The notes under the pieces were generated by a model. It made no database searches, was not told the origin of the DNA, and saw only the letters and a list, made by a program, of their open reading frames with translations. Shown here piece by piece: positions 42,760 to 52,416 of a stretch of 64,000 bases of DNA. Every line of letters starts with the position of its first letter. The first letter of the stretch is position 1. A program made the position numbers and the translations under genes. Source of the stretch: Shewanella fodinae (GTDB taxonomy: Bacteria > Pseudomonadota > Gammaproteobacteria > Enterobacterales > Shewanellaceae); the NCBI RefSeq assembly GCF_014651955.1, contig NZ_BMXW01000001.1:379319-443318 (forward strand). The letters run 5' to 3'.

Positions 42760-45700
42760 TTAGAGCTTGTAAATATTGTCTGCCGCATCGCGATCCACCA
42801 GCTTCACATAGGGATCAACGCCCACATACGCTGGCTTGCTATCGAGCACAATCTCCAGATGATTGTCACCACTGTGCAGTGGATATTTCTGTAACAGCAA
42901 CACCTGTTGCGGTGTTTGCAGTTTGTCTGGATTAGCACTGAAGGCACCAATATCAATCGCTTCATTCAGCGGCTTTTCGGTCTCTTTACCCTGTCCATCA
43001 GCCACTTTACGTTGAGCAAAAATATTCATAGTCACCTTAAACTTACCATTATCCAACGGCGCAACAGTGGCCTTGGTTAAGCGCAGATCATACAAGGTGA
43101 TATCGCGGAAAGATTCATCGATGAACTGTGACTGCTCTGCGGTGGTATCACGTTTCAGATATGTCAGCAGATCCAGCGTGGTCGGATAAGGATCGTTACG
43201 ATAGCGATAGCGCTCCAAAAATGCCTTTAGATTGTCATTAAGATGCTGCTCACCCAGGTGATCTTCCAGCGCCATCATAATCACCGAGCCTTTCTGGTAA
43301 TGGATGTAATCCTGCCCTTCTGTGCGCAATAACGGCAACTCCTCTTTCTGCTCGGCAGAACGACCACGCAGGTATCGATCCAGCTCATATTTGAGGAATT
43401 TACGCAGGATCTCTGCGCCATATTTATGCTGCAGCACCATCAGTGCCGAGTACTGCGACAGACTTTCGGACAATACCGCACTGCCCTGTACATCGGCAGC
43501 CCCTAGTTGATGTCCCCACCATTGATGGGCCACTTCGTGGGCGGTCACATAATACACTGGGTCAATTTTTTCCTTATCGCGCAAATCGGTAACAAACCCA
43601 ATTTTTTCGGAATAAGGCACGGTGTTGGCAAAACTCTGAGCAAAAGAGCGGTACCCCGGAAACTCAATAATCCGCAGTTGCCGATGCTGATACGGGCCAA
43701 ATGCCTGGCTGTAATAATCGATAGCATCACGCACGGCTTCCATCATTCGGTCAACGTTCCACCCATGAGCCGGATGATAATAGACTTCAATGGCAATCCC
43801 TTTGTAATCCTGTTTTTTCAGTGCATAGTGCCCTGACAGAATCGAGTAGAAATTCACCATTGGATTATCCATCTGATAATGGAAGTAACGGCGACCGTCT
43901 TCTTGCCACTCTTTTTGCAGATATCCTGGCACTATTGCAAACTGGTCGGCGGAGGTAGAAACCGTTGCCTGAAAATCGATAAAACCGCCATCAACACCAA
44001 AGAAGTTCTGGGTATAGAAACGGCTATCTTCCAGTTTATGTGCTCGCGGTCTATCTTGTAGCCCGCGTTTTTCACGCTCATGGCGATCATCCAGCTCATA
44101 ACCGGCGTTGTAGCCGAAACGTGGCAGCAAGCTCCAGTTATTGATAAAGGTACCGTTATGCACCACTTCGTAATCGAAGTCGCTTTCTTCAATCCCCACC
44201 GTTTTACGCAGCAATCGAATATGACCATCGATAGTACTGGCGGGGGCCACCGGCTTAGCAAATGTTAACCAGGCGACCCGGTATTTATCGTCAAACTGAC
44301 CCAGTGTGGCACCTGGAATATCAATTTGCAGATCGGTCGCTTTGGTGTGTGAGGGCAAATTTATCAGAATACGGGAGATTTCCGCATCAGAACGATTCTG
44401 CCAGTGTATCGACATATCGGCTTTGATCGTCCGTTGCTCAGGGAAAATATCAATTGCCGCATTCACTGCCGTAGTTGTTAGCATTGGCATTGATTCATAT
44501 TGTTTATAGTGTTTTTCATAGTCGGCCTGCAGATCCATCTGCGTTTCCGAGGTAATGTAATCGTTGACAACTTTGGTCTGATAAAAAAGATAGCTGCCCA
44601 TTAACACAAACAGCACCGCCGCCGTAGCGATAGCCAGTTTACCCGTGGTTCCCAGTTGTCGGCCCAACATTGCCAATCGATAACGCAGACTTTGCTGCGG
44701 GCCTCGATGGTATAACCCATATCCCACCACAAACAGGATCAGGCTAAATGCGCCCCAATAAATCATGTACAGGGTGTGAGTTTTAAGGCTCCAGCCATAA
44801 CCATTCATGTCGGAATAGCGCATAAAAGGTGACAGCGCGAAGTTATACAGTGAATGTCCTAGCCCCCAATTTGCCATCACCAGAGTTGTCATAAAATAGG
44901 CAATAAACAGCCCCATTCCCGCGTACTTATTAGGACTCACCACTTGCAGGAAAAACGCTAAGATTACCGACAGAAACAGCGGCAACAGGTTGAAATAGCC
45001 GAGACGGATAGCATATTGCGCCAATTCCAGCGTGTACTGTCCTTTAAGTAGCTGGAATACGATGGTGGTAGCGGTTGCCAACACGTACAGCAACACCATT
45101 ACCAGCAAAGTGGACAACAGTTTAGAGCCCCAAAATACCAAGTTAGGCACCGGCAGCGCGTCGATAATATCGCCCATACCGGAGCTGCGCTCACGCCAGA
45201 CAATTTCAGCGCTGTAATAAATGAGCACCAACACCATTAGCATACTGGTTGCGCCGGTGATGTTATCCACCATGATCTGGGTGACTGGCCAGTCCGAGGT
45301 GCCGTACCAACCATAGTCACCCAGCAGTTGGCTACCGAGGGTAAACACGGTTATGGCACCTAACACCATAAAAGAAGCACTGAGCAACACCTGACGGATC
45401 TCAAACTTAACGCGGGTATTGAACTGTAAGAGCGCCGAAGGTGCGGTAGGCCGCAGCAATTGCGCCAAAGGTTGTAGTGTGGGGACGGTATCCATCTTTT
45501 TGGATTTGCGCTCTTTTTTCTGCGCCAACTGCGGATAGCGCCAAATTCCGCTTAGCAACAACAACGCCAGCGCCACCACCAGCCATAGCACTCGGTTTAA
45601 CAGCAATACACCATGTAATCCGGCTACTAGCGTGTTTTTTTCACTCATGGTCCAATATCGGGCGACATCAGAAAAAGCGCGCAAGCCGAAGGGATCAAGA

Positions 45701-46317
45701 ATCGCCGCGATGTTGCGATACTGTGGTTGGCTGGCCATTTCACCGCTGAGGTTGTACAGCACAAACAAGATAACCGCCGTCAGATACAGCCCCATCAACG
45801 AGCGAAAACGGCTAGCCATGGCATAAAACAGTGCCGATAGCAGCAACAGCGTCGGCATGGATAAGGTCAAAAACGGCACCAGATAGTACTGCAAATGGTT
45901 TGGGCCAAAACGGCTGACATCAACCCACGGCATATAACTGCCGAGCCACATAGCCAATGGCACAAAGGCGAAGACGGCCAATACCACCAGATAACTGCCG
46001 ATAAAGCGTCCAAGATGATATGCCAACGGCCGTAGCGGTTTACTGTAGAGGATCTCCTCCATCTGATACTGTTGATTGCGCACGGCGGTAGTGCCGACGA
46101 AATTCACTACCGCGAACATCCCAATAATGCCCATGATCAGCAGTGTCTGGGATATGGCAAACGGGCTGTTTTTCAGTACCTCGCCACCGCCGCCAATACG
46201 AACATTTTCTGAAACAACCGCAAAGAAGCTGACAAAAAACAGTAGCAGAGCTACCACATAGAAAGAAGGCTGACGCAGGTAATAGCGCCACTCAAAGCGT
46301 AACAGAGCGAGCAACAT
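42760..46317 (-). CDS. ABC transporter permease fused to M1-family metallopeptidase
   Basis: 1185 residues from the ATG at 46317, which has GGAGG five bases upstream; a longer frame upstream lies within the ATPase gene and is not used. It has two ABC-2-type permease units (roughly 1-250 and 290-560), a final membrane helix near 600, and a C-terminal M1 aminopeptidase domain. The zinc site is H927-E928-x-x-H931 with E951 twenty residues later, preceded by the A-N-T-V-P-Y-S-E region. The peptidase should face the periplasm. The substrate of either part is unknown. It forms an operon with the ATPase gene, ten bases upstream. Confidence 0.9.
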   Translation of the reverse strand: MLLALLRFEWRYYLRQPSFYVVALLLFFVSFFAVVSENVRIGGGGEVLKNSPFAISQTLLIMGIIGMFAVVNFVGTTAVRNQQYQMEEILYSKPLRPLAYHLGRFIGSYLVVLAVFAFVPLAMWLGSYMPWVDVSRFGPNHLQYYLVPFLTLSMPTLLLLSALFYAMASRFRSLMGLYLTAVILFVLYNLSGEMASQPQYRNIAAILDPFGLRAFSDVARYWTMSEKNTLVAGLHGVLLLNRVLWLVVALALLLLSGIWRYPQLAQKKERKSKKMDTVPTLQPLAQLLRPTAPSALLQFNTRVKFEIRQVLLSASFMVLGAITVFTLGSQLLGDYGWYGTSDWPVTQIMVDNITGATSMLMVLVLIYYSAEIVWRERSSGMGDIIDALPVPNLVFWGSKLLSTLLVMVLLYVLATATTIVFQLLKGQYTLELAQYAIRLGYFNLLPLFLSVILAFFLQVVSPNKYAGMGLFIAYFMTTLVMANWGLGHSLYNFALSPFMRYSDMNGYGWSLKTHTLYMIYWGAFSLILFVVGYGLYHRGPQQSLRYRLAMLGRQLGTTGKLAIATAAVLFVLMGSYLFYQTKVVNDYITSETQMDLQADYEKHYKQYESMPMLTTTAVNAAIDIFPEQRTIKADMSIHWQNRSDAEISRILINLPSHTKATDLQIDIPGATLGQFDDKYRVAWLTFAKPVAPASTIDGHIRLLRKTVGIEESDFDYEVVHNGTFINNWSLLPRFGYNAGYELDDRHEREKRGLQDRPRAHKLEDSRFYTQNFFGVDGGFIDFQATVSTSADQFAIVPGYLQKEWQEDGRRYFHYQMDNPMVNFYSILSGHYALKKQDYKGIAIEVYYHPAHGWNVDRMMEAVRDAIDYYSQAFGPYQHRQLRIIEFPGYRSFAQSFANTVPYSEKIGFVTDLRDKEKIDPVYYVTAHEVAHQWWGHQLGAADVQGSAVLSESLSQYSALMVLQHKYGAEILRKFLKYELDRYLRGRSAEQKEELPLLRTEGQDYIHYQKGSVIMMALEDHLGEQHLNDNLKAFLERYRYRNDPYPTTLDLLTYLKRDTTAEQSQFIDESFRDITLYDLRLTKATVAPLDNGKFKVTMNIFAQRKVADGQGKETEKPLNEAIDIGAFSANPDKLQTPQQVLLLQKYPLHSGDNHLEIVLDSKPAYVGVDPYVKLVDRDAADNIYKL

Positions 46318-46327
46318 ATGTACCTCC

Positions 46328-47212
46328 TCAGGCGGCTTTATCAGCACTGCGATGACGATGCAGTGTTGAGAAATACAGATCTTCCAACCCGGGAGTAGCC
46401 GCCGCAAAACCTGCAGGCGCTTGCTCGGCCAGTACATTGAGTACGGTGCGGCCACCGTGTAACCGTTTAGAGATAACTTGCAGATGTTGTTCCAGCTCAG
46501 CTGCTTCGGCCTGGGTCACAGTTCTGGTCCATATACGGCTCTGCAACGATTCCAGCAATTGATGAGGCTCCCCTTGCAGCAGGATCTGCCCCCCAGCCAA
46601 CACCGCCATGTTGGCACATAGCTCCGAGACATCATCGACAATATGGGTCGACAGGATCACCACTTTATCTTCACCAAGGCTCACCAACAGATTATGAAAG
46701 CGGTTCCTCTCTTCTGGATCCAGCCCCGCGGTGGGCTCATCCACAATCAGCAGTTTAGGATCGCCGAGCAAGGCTTGAGCAATTCCGAAACGCTGCCGCA
46801 TACCACCGGAAAAACCACTCACGGCTTTATTTCGATGTTGATACAGATTGGTATGCGCCAGCAAGCCTGCAACCACTTCCCGGCGCTCGGCTTTATGATT
46901 GATACCTTTAAGCAGTGCCAGATGTTCCAGTAAATCCCAGGCGCTGATACGCGGATAAACATTAAAGTCTTGTGGCAGATATCCGAGTGTTTGCCGCAGC
47001 CGCTGCGGCTCATGCAGGACATCAATATCATCGAAAAAGACACTACCACTGTCGGCGGGCTGTAGCGCTGCAATAGTGCGCATCAAGGAGGATTTCCCCG
47101 CGCCGTTGGGGCCCAGCAGGCCAAACATCCCTTTGGGAATGTCCAGTGTGACATTGTCTAGGGCTTTAACACCGTTGCTGTAGGTTTTGCTTAAAGATTG
47201 GATGCGCAGCAT
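46328..47212 (-). CDS. ABC transporter ATP-binding protein
   Basis: 294 residues. Walker A (G-P-N-G-A-G-K-S-S), Q-loop, signature F-S-G-G-M-R-Q-R, Walker B (L-L-I-V-D-E-P) and the switch histidine (S-T-H-I-V) are all intact. It is the CcmA/NatA type that works with ABC-2 permeases. The C-terminal 80 residues form the extra domain often seen in these proteins. It powers the permease/peptidase fusion encoded just downstream. The start at 47212 has AAGGA upstream. Confidence 0.92.
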   Translation of the reverse strand: MLRIQSLSKTYSNGVKALDNVTLDIPKGMFGLLGPNGAGKSSLMRTIAALQPADSGSVFFDDIDVLHEPQRLRQTLGYLPQDFNVYPRISAWDLLEHLALLKGINHKAERREVVAGLLAHTNLYQHRNKAVSGFSGGMRQRFGIAQALLGDPKLLIVDEPTAGLDPEERNRFHNLLVSLGEDKVVILSTHIVDDVSELCANMAVLAGGQILLQGEPHQLLESLQSRIWTRTVTQAEAAELEQHLQVISKRLHGGRTVLNVLAEQAPAGFAAATPGLEDLYFSTLHRHRSADKAA

Positions 47213-47344
47213 AGTTCCTTCCTGCTTAAAATGACCCTAAAGCTTTAAGCTAACACGATTACATACTGTCGTATTTTAGATAATTGTAACAAGAATCATA
47301 CAATTAGATTATTCTCATACAACAAAAAACTGTGTAATAAATAA

Positions 47345-47374
47345 TGAAAAAGCAGTGGAAACTGCCACTGCTTT
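47345..47374 (-). terminator. Terminator of the glutathione transferase gene
   Basis: On the minus strand AAAGCAGTGG and CCACTGCTTT (47365-47374 with 47349-47358) form a 10-bp stem with a 6-base loop, ending in T5, about 45 bases after the stop. Confidence 0.85.
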
Positions 47375-47418
47375 CATCATAGCCACCACTGTCAGGCATT
47401 ACGCGTGACGGCGTCAAC

Positions 47419-48018
47419 TCACAGCAAACCTTCCGCTTGCATCGCCCGTTGTACCGCGGGACGCTGTGCAACACGAGCACCGAGCGCCTGAAGCGTTGGC
47501 CATGGCGTCATATCAAAGTGCACCAGTCGCGCCCAATTGAGCACGGTAAACAAATAAGCATCGGCAGCACTATAACTTCCGGTGAGATAGTTTTTATCAC
47601 CGAGTTCGGCAGCAATCCAGTTAAGGCGACGGGTCAACAATGCCTGAGTCGCCTTTCTGGCATCCTCACTGGCATTAGGATTAAATAAAGAACCCATAGG
47701 CTTGTGAATTTCGGTAGAGATATACACCAGCAGACTCAATAGTTGATAACGCGCTTCACCACTGGCCGGAATTAGCCCAGCCTCTGGCCGCTGATCACAT
47801 AGGTATTGGGCTAGGACTGAAACTTCCGTCAGCACATGGCCGTTATCCAGCGCTAATGCTGGGACATATCCCTTACTGTTAATGGCTAAAAAATCTGCCC
47901 CACTTTTAGTGAGTTTGGCTTTCAAATCCACCTGTTCCAACTCGTGAGTTAGATTCAGTTCTTCGAGCAGAATATGCGGTACCAGAGAACAAGCACCAGG
48001 AGCGAAGTAAAGTTTCAT
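47419..48018 (-). CDS. gstA: Glutathione S-transferase, beta class
   Basis: 199 residues, near the usual length for bacterial beta-class GSTs (about 200). The N-terminus M-K-L-Y-F-A-P-G-A-C10-S-L-V-P-H carries the catalytic cysteine of this class; G-Y-V-P-A-L and the S-V-L-A-Q-Y-L segment form the glutathione site, and an all-helical C-terminal domain follows. It is cytoplasmic and conjugates or reduces electrophiles with glutathione. It is transcribed alone. Confidence 0.92.
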   Translation of the reverse strand: MKLYFAPGACSLVPHILLEELNLTHELEQVDLKAKLTKSGADFLAINSKGYVPALALDNGHVLTEVSVLAQYLCDQRPEAGLIPASGEARYQLLSLLVYISTEIHKPMGSLFNPNASEDARKATQALLTRRLNWIAAELGDKNYLTGSYSAADAYLFTVLNWARLVHFDMTPWPTLQALGARVAQRPAVQRAMQAEGLL

Positions 48019-48149
48019 GAATACAATAATCCTTTGTTGATTACCTTCTTAAAAGAAGCGGGAGCAGTCTAGCGACTGGCGCATAGCGCACCAATACTTA
48101 CCTCAAAGTTAGTGTTATTCAACTATGTTGCTACTGATATTCAACAATT

Positions 48150-49157
48150 TTATGCGACTGCCAACTGTGGCCGCTTGGCATAACGGTTGGCCAAAATCGC
48201 ACAGTAAAAAATCTGCAGCGGGTGATATAACATAATTGGCAATAACAACATTCCCAACCGTGGATCGGCACCAAAAATCACTTTAGCCATCGGCACGCCA
48301 GCCGCCAAGGTCTTCTTAGTACCGCAAAATAGCGCAGCGATTTCATCTTCCACCGGGAACCCCAGACCTTTAGTCAGCCGCTGTAACAGAAATACCACCA
48401 GCAGCAGGATCAGCACACACAAAACTATAGTGGTGGCAAGCATCGGCACGGAGAAATCATGCCAAATGCCTTGCATCACCGAATCACAAAACGCGTTGTA
48501 GATAATCAGCAGGATCACTAGCTTGTCAACTTTACCGGTAAAGGATTTATGTTGTTGGACCCAGCCCAGCAGTTTGGGCCGCAACAGTTGCCCAGCCAAC
48601 ATCGGCAATAGCAGCATTTCGGCGATGCTGATAATGGTGTGGGTCAGATCCAATGAACCACCCGCAACATCCATAAACCAGCTAACCAACAATGGCGTAA
48701 TGAAAATGCCGATAACATTTGACAGCGAGGCATTAAAAATCGCTCCTGGCACATTGCCGTGAGCCACGCTAGTCATGGCAACGGATGAAGAAATAGTGCT
48801 CGGCAGCACCAGCAGATAACAGAATCCCAACGCCAAGGCCGCAGGTAACAACAGGTTAAACAACCAAGCGAAGCACAGCCATAGCACCGGATACAGGATA
48901 AAAGTGGTGCTTTGAGTCAAAAGATGCAGACGCCAGTTACTAAGCCCGGCGCGAATAGCCGCTGGCGACAGACCAATGCCGTGCAGGAAAAAGATAATAC
49001 CAATGCCCACAGCCGTCACCTTTTCCAGATGCAACACCCCACCGGAGTGACCAGGCACAGGTAACATGGCGGCTATGGCAATCGCCACCACCATTCCTAA
49101 CAGGAACCATTCTTTCTTTAGTGTTTTCAACAACGCATCAAGCTGTTTCATAATCAT
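48150..49157 (-). CDS. SLC10-like transporter, YfeH family (bile acid:Na+ symporter superfamily)
   Basis: About 335 residues from the ATG at 49157 (or two codons later). Ten membrane segments are predicted. The motifs G-I-G-I-I-F-F-L-H-G-I-G-L and L-V-L-P-S-T-I-S-S-S-V-A-M-T, and F-C-G-T-K-K-T-L-A-A-G-V-P-M, are typical of the YfeH branch. The substrate of YfeH proteins is not settled. It is divergent from an AraC-type regulator across about 100 bases, which is the likely controller. Confidence 0.88.
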   Translation of the reverse strand: MIMKQLDALLKTLKKEWFLLGMVVAIAIAAMLPVPGHSGGVLHLEKVTAVGIGIIFFLHGIGLSPAAIRAGLSNWRLHLLTQSTTFILYPVLWLCFAWLFNLLLPAALALGFCYLLVLPSTISSSVAMTSVAHGNVPGAIFNASLSNVIGIFITPLLVSWFMDVAGGSLDLTHTIISIAEMLLLPMLAGQLLRPKLLGWVQQHKSFTGKVDKLVILLIIYNAFCDSVMQGIWHDFSVPMLATTIVLCVLILLLVVFLLQRLTKGLGFPVEDEIAALFCGTKKTLAAGVPMAKVIFGADPRLGMLLLPIMLYHPLQIFYCAILANRYAKRPQLAVA

Positions 49158-49259
49158 TGTCCAAACAGAACGTCTAACGCATATGCCACGGGTGAGGCAC
49201 AATCACTCGCCATAGGGTAAACTGCTGTTATTTTCCGGCTAACGGTAAAAACCAATAGA

Positions 49260-50042
49260 ATGTCGAAAATAAGACAAAAACGTTTGATCCCGACTTTATC
49301 TGAGTTGCCGCGTCCCATTTATGCACGAGCCGAATCTTGGAGCGACAACGGCAGTCAGACAGAATGGCACAGTCATCCCTGGGGGCAACTGTCTTATGCT
49401 TTGTCCGGCATTTTAGTGGTCAATACCCGTCGCGGCCGTTATGTAGCACCGCCACAATACGCGATTTGGTTACCCGCGCAGGAACAGCACGAAGTGGTCT
49501 CAGGTGGCGCGGCGGTGATGCGCAGTCTCTATGTTGACAGCAGCCAACTGGCACAACCGCGCTGGCAGCAACCGCTGGTATGTGAAATTACCCCGTTGGT
49601 GCGTGAACTGATAATTCAATTCAGCGCCAGTCCCGCCGAATATGCGCCAGACACCCCGGCGGCCCGCTTAGCACAAGTGCTATTGGATCAATTGGCGCAA
49701 CTGCCATCAGCGCCATTGCAACTGCCGATGCCGGAAGATCGCCGTTTACAGGCACTGTGTCAGCAATTGCAAACGGCAGATGAACAAATTCCTCTGGCGC
49801 AACTGGCATCGCAACTAGGACTGAGCGACCGCAGCGTCAGTCGCTTGTTCAAAGCAGAAACCGGCATGACCTTCCGGCAGTGGCGTCGAGCATTACGGCT
49901 ATTTAAAGCACTAGAAGCGCTGCGGGAAGGCAAAGCAGTCACCACCGTCGCGCTGGATTGTGGCTATGACTCAGTATCAGCCTTCGTGTCAGCTTTTCGC
50001 GAGCAGTTTGGCAAAACGCCGGGACAATATTTTAAGCCTTGA
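49260..50042 (+). CDS. AraC-family transcriptional regulator
   Basis: 260 residues. An N-terminal cupin (W-S-D-N-G-S-Q-T-E-W-H-S-H-P-W-G-Q-L) senses the effector, and two helix-turn-helix units fill the C-terminus (L-A-S-Q-L-G-L-S-D-R-S-V-S-R-L-F and C-G-Y-D-S-V-S-A-F-V-S-A-F-R-E-Q-F-G). The layout is that of short AraC regulators with an N-terminal cupin. Likely targets are the divergent YfeH-like transporter gene and perhaps the downstream metY-like gene. Confidence 0.9.
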   Translation: MSKIRQKRLIPTLSELPRPIYARAESWSDNGSQTEWHSHPWGQLSYALSGILVVNTRRGRYVAPPQYAIWLPAQEQHEVVSGGAAVMRSLYVDSSQLAQPRWQQPLVCEITPLVRELIIQFSASPAEYAPDTPAARLAQVLLDQLAQLPSAPLQLPMPEDRRLQALCQQLQTADEQIPLAQLASQLGLSDRSVSRLFKAETGMTFRQWRRALRLFKALEALREGKAVTTVALDCGYDSVSAFVSAFREQFGKTPGQYFKP

Positions 50043-50144
50043 TCTTTCCTCTCAGGATAACCTGCTGATTTTTGCACATGGGCCTCTTTCCGGCATACAG
50101 CTAATGTGCTTTTATAACAGCTTCATAGCTAACGGAATTGCCTC

Positions 50145-51413
50145 ATGAAAGATGAAACCATTGCCATCCATTATGGCTATCACACTGACCCCACCACCAA
50201 ATCGGTGGCGGTGCCGATTTTCCAAACTGTCGCTTACGAATTTGATAATGCCCAACACGGCGCCGATCTGTTCAATCTGGCGGTTCCTGGCAATATTTAC
50301 ACGCGCTTGATGAACCCAACCAATGATGTGCTAGAGCAACGCCTGGCAGCGCTAGAGGGCGGTATCGGCGCACTGGTGGTTAGTGCTGGCGCGGCGGCAA
50401 TCAACTATGCCATTCTGACCTTGGCTCAGGCCGGCGATAACATTGTTTCCACACCACAGTTATACGGTGGCACCTACACCCTGTTTGCCCATATGCTGCC
50501 CAGCCTTGGTATCAAGGTAAAATTTGCCAAAGACGATAAGCCTGAGAGCCTCGCGGCGCTTATCGATGACCAGACTAAAGCCGTGTATTGTGAATCCATC
50601 GGTAATCCTGCTGGTAATATTGCCGATCTGGAAAACATTGCCAAACTGGCGCACGCACAAGGCGTGCCCGTGATAGTCGATAACACGGTTGCCAGCCCGG
50701 TACTGTGCAAACCCATCCAATTTGGCGCCGATATCGTTGTGCATTCCATCACCAAATACGTTGGCGGTCATGGCACCTCCTTAGGTGGCGTGATTGTCGA
50801 TTCAGGCAAATTCCCGTGGGCGGAACACAAAGCCCGTTTCCCGGTGTTCAATCAACCAGAGCCGTCTTACCATGGAGTGATTTATACTGAAGCGTTCGGT
50901 GCCGCCGCCTTTATTGGCCGCGCCCGTACCGTACCTTTGCGCAACACTGGCTCAACGCTATCGCCCATGAATGCCTTTTTACTGTTGCAAGGATTGGAAA
51001 CCCTGCCACTGCGGATGGAGCGCCATTGCTACAACGCCGCCAAAGTTGCACAGTTTCTTAAAGATCACGCTAAAGTCAGTTGGGTAAGCTACGCCGGATT
51101 ACAAGAGTCGCCTTACTATCCGCTGGCGCAAAAATATATGCACGGCACCCCGTCCGCCATTTTGTCGTTTGGGTTAAAAGATGGCTACGAGGCCGGGGTA
51201 CGATTCTATGATGCGTTAAAGATGATTAAACGTTTGGTGAACATTGGTGATGCCAAGACGTTGGCCTGTCACCCGGCGTCAACCACTCATCGCCAGATGG
51301 CACCAAATGAGCAATTACAGGCTGGCGTTAAACCAGAGATGATCCGCCTGTCCATTGGTATTGAACATATCGATGACATCATCGCCGATCTGGATCAAGC
51401 GCTGAACACCTAA
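50145..51413 (+). CDS. metY: O-acetylhomoserine sulfhydrylase-type PLP enzyme
   Basis: 422 residues, the size of MetY-type enzymes in the Cys/Met metabolism PLP family. It has Y-T-R-L-M-N-P-T-N, G-Y-x-G-T-Y-T in the cofactor loop and the lysine K204 in S-I-T-K-Y-V-G-G-H-G-T. It should join O-acetylhomoserine and sulfide to give homocysteine, and may also act in cysteine synthesis. It is followed by a very long hairpin terminator. Confidence 0.93.
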   Translation: MKDETIAIHYGYHTDPTTKSVAVPIFQTVAYEFDNAQHGADLFNLAVPGNIYTRLMNPTNDVLEQRLAALEGGIGALVVSAGAAAINYAILTLAQAGDNIVSTPQLYGGTYTLFAHMLPSLGIKVKFAKDDKPESLAALIDDQTKAVYCESIGNPAGNIADLENIAKLAHAQGVPVIVDNTVASPVLCKPIQFGADIVVHSITKYVGGHGTSLGGVIVDSGKFPWAEHKARFPVFNQPEPSYHGVIYTEAFGAAAFIGRARTVPLRNTGSTLSPMNAFLLLQGLETLPLRMERHCYNAAKVAQFLKDHAKVSWVSYAGLQESPYYPLAQKYMHGTPSAILSFGLKDGYEAGVRFYDALKMIKRLVNIGDAKTLACHPASTTHRQMAPNEQLQAGVKPEMIRLSIGIEHIDDIIADLDQALNT

Positions 51414-51448
51414 GCACTAGTGGTCGTCTTGTCCTAAGATAGGTTATC

Positions 51449-51483
51449 AAGCAGAAAGCGCACTTTAAGTGCGCTTTCTGCTT
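51449..51483. terminator. Very long palindromic hairpin after metY
   Basis: A 17-bp perfect inverted repeat (51449-51465 with 51467-51483) with a single base between the arms, so the loop forms at CTTTAAG. It is A-rich on one side and T-rich on the other but lacks a long U-tail. It lies between convergent genes and probably ends both transcripts. Confidence 0.8.
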
Positions 51484-51522
51484 ACATACTCAGCAATGGT
51501 CTCAACCGTCAACCACACTGAA

Positions 51523-52389
51523 CTACCACTGCATTTCGCCAGTGTTGACTTTAGCACTAAGTTCCAACGATTGCTCACCAGACAAAGTGGGATATTTGGC
51601 TTTCATCACCGCCACTACCGCCGCCGAACCATGTTCACTTTTTAGTGCGGCATCAAAATCTTGCAGGTACTGTTTAGTAAATTCCAGCGCCTTCACCCCC
51701 GCTGGCATAGTGTGAATATAATGTCCAGGGATCACCTTTACGGGGTTAAGCGCTAACATGGCATCAAGATCATCACGCCAGCTTTGTCTTGCAGCCACAC
51801 TTTGAGTATCTGCGGTCCACACATGTTGACCAGACACCACCCCAACGCCACCTAAAATTGTACGGTTCTGCGGTATCCACAAAAATGCACCATAATCATT
51901 GCCTTTGTGCAGCTCTACCGTTACACCGTCAACCGTAAACTGCGTTTCATCTGTTGCTTGCGGCACAATGATTTTGCTTGGAGCCCCGGCTTTTAACAGC
52001 GGCCCCCAATACGCAATTTTGGCAGCTTTTGTGGCATTGATATGGTCAACGACTTTTTGAGTGGCAACCACTTTGGCCTCTGGGAACGCCGCTACTATCG
52101 GCTGCAAACCAAAATAGAAATCAGGATCGCCACAAGTGATCAAAATGGTGGTCAAATGCTTGCCACTTGCTTTAATGAGCTTTACCAGTGCAGCGCCATC
52201 TTGGGTGCTGAACTGCGCATCCACCAGCATGGCTTCATGCGGTCCACTAATCAAAGTCGAGCTGATGGGGAATATCCCATTCTGCTGGGGGTTGTACGTT
52301 TGTAATTGCAATGTCGCGCCATTGGCGCTGGCAACACTCGCCAGTAATCCGACAACGGCGACACACCACAGTTTAACTAAATGTTTCAT
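51523..52389 (-). CDS. Exported metallo-beta-lactamase-fold protein with altered metal motif
   Basis: 288 residues with a signal peptide ending at A-S-A-N-G-A. The fold is MBL: G-x-x-x-A-M-L-V-D near 55, then I-T-C86-G-D88-P-D90-F-Y, and P-G-H-Y near 230. The usual first histidine of T-H-x-x-x-D-H is a cysteine here, and the motif's final His is Phe, so at most an unusual metal site remains. Related exported proteins keep T-H-G-D-P-D. It follows the DsbA-like gene by 27 bases on the same strand and probably shares its operon. Enzyme activity is uncertain. Confidence 0.78.
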   Translation of the reverse strand: MKHLVKLWCVAVVGLLASVASANGATLQLQTYNPQQNGIFPISSTLISGPHEAMLVDAQFSTQDGAALVKLIKASGKHLTTILITCGDPDFYFGLQPIVAAFPEAKVVATQKVVDHINATKAAKIAYWGPLLKAGAPSKIIVPQATDETQFTVDGVTVELHKGNDYGAFLWIPQNRTILGGVGVVSGQHVWTADTQSVAARQSWRDDLDAMLALNPVKVIPGHYIHTMPAGVKALEFTKQYLQDFDAALKSEHGSAAVVAVMKAKYPTLSGEQSLELSAKVNTGEMQW

Positions 52390-52416
52390 TTGCTACTCCT
52401 TTCGATGGTGCTGTGC

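Noticed and set aside
46318..46455. N-terminal extension of the ABC/M1 fusion frame
   Set aside because: It overlaps the ATPase gene and lacks a ribosome-binding site, while the ATG at 46317 has GGAGG at ideal spacing and begins with a normal ABC-2 permease sequence.
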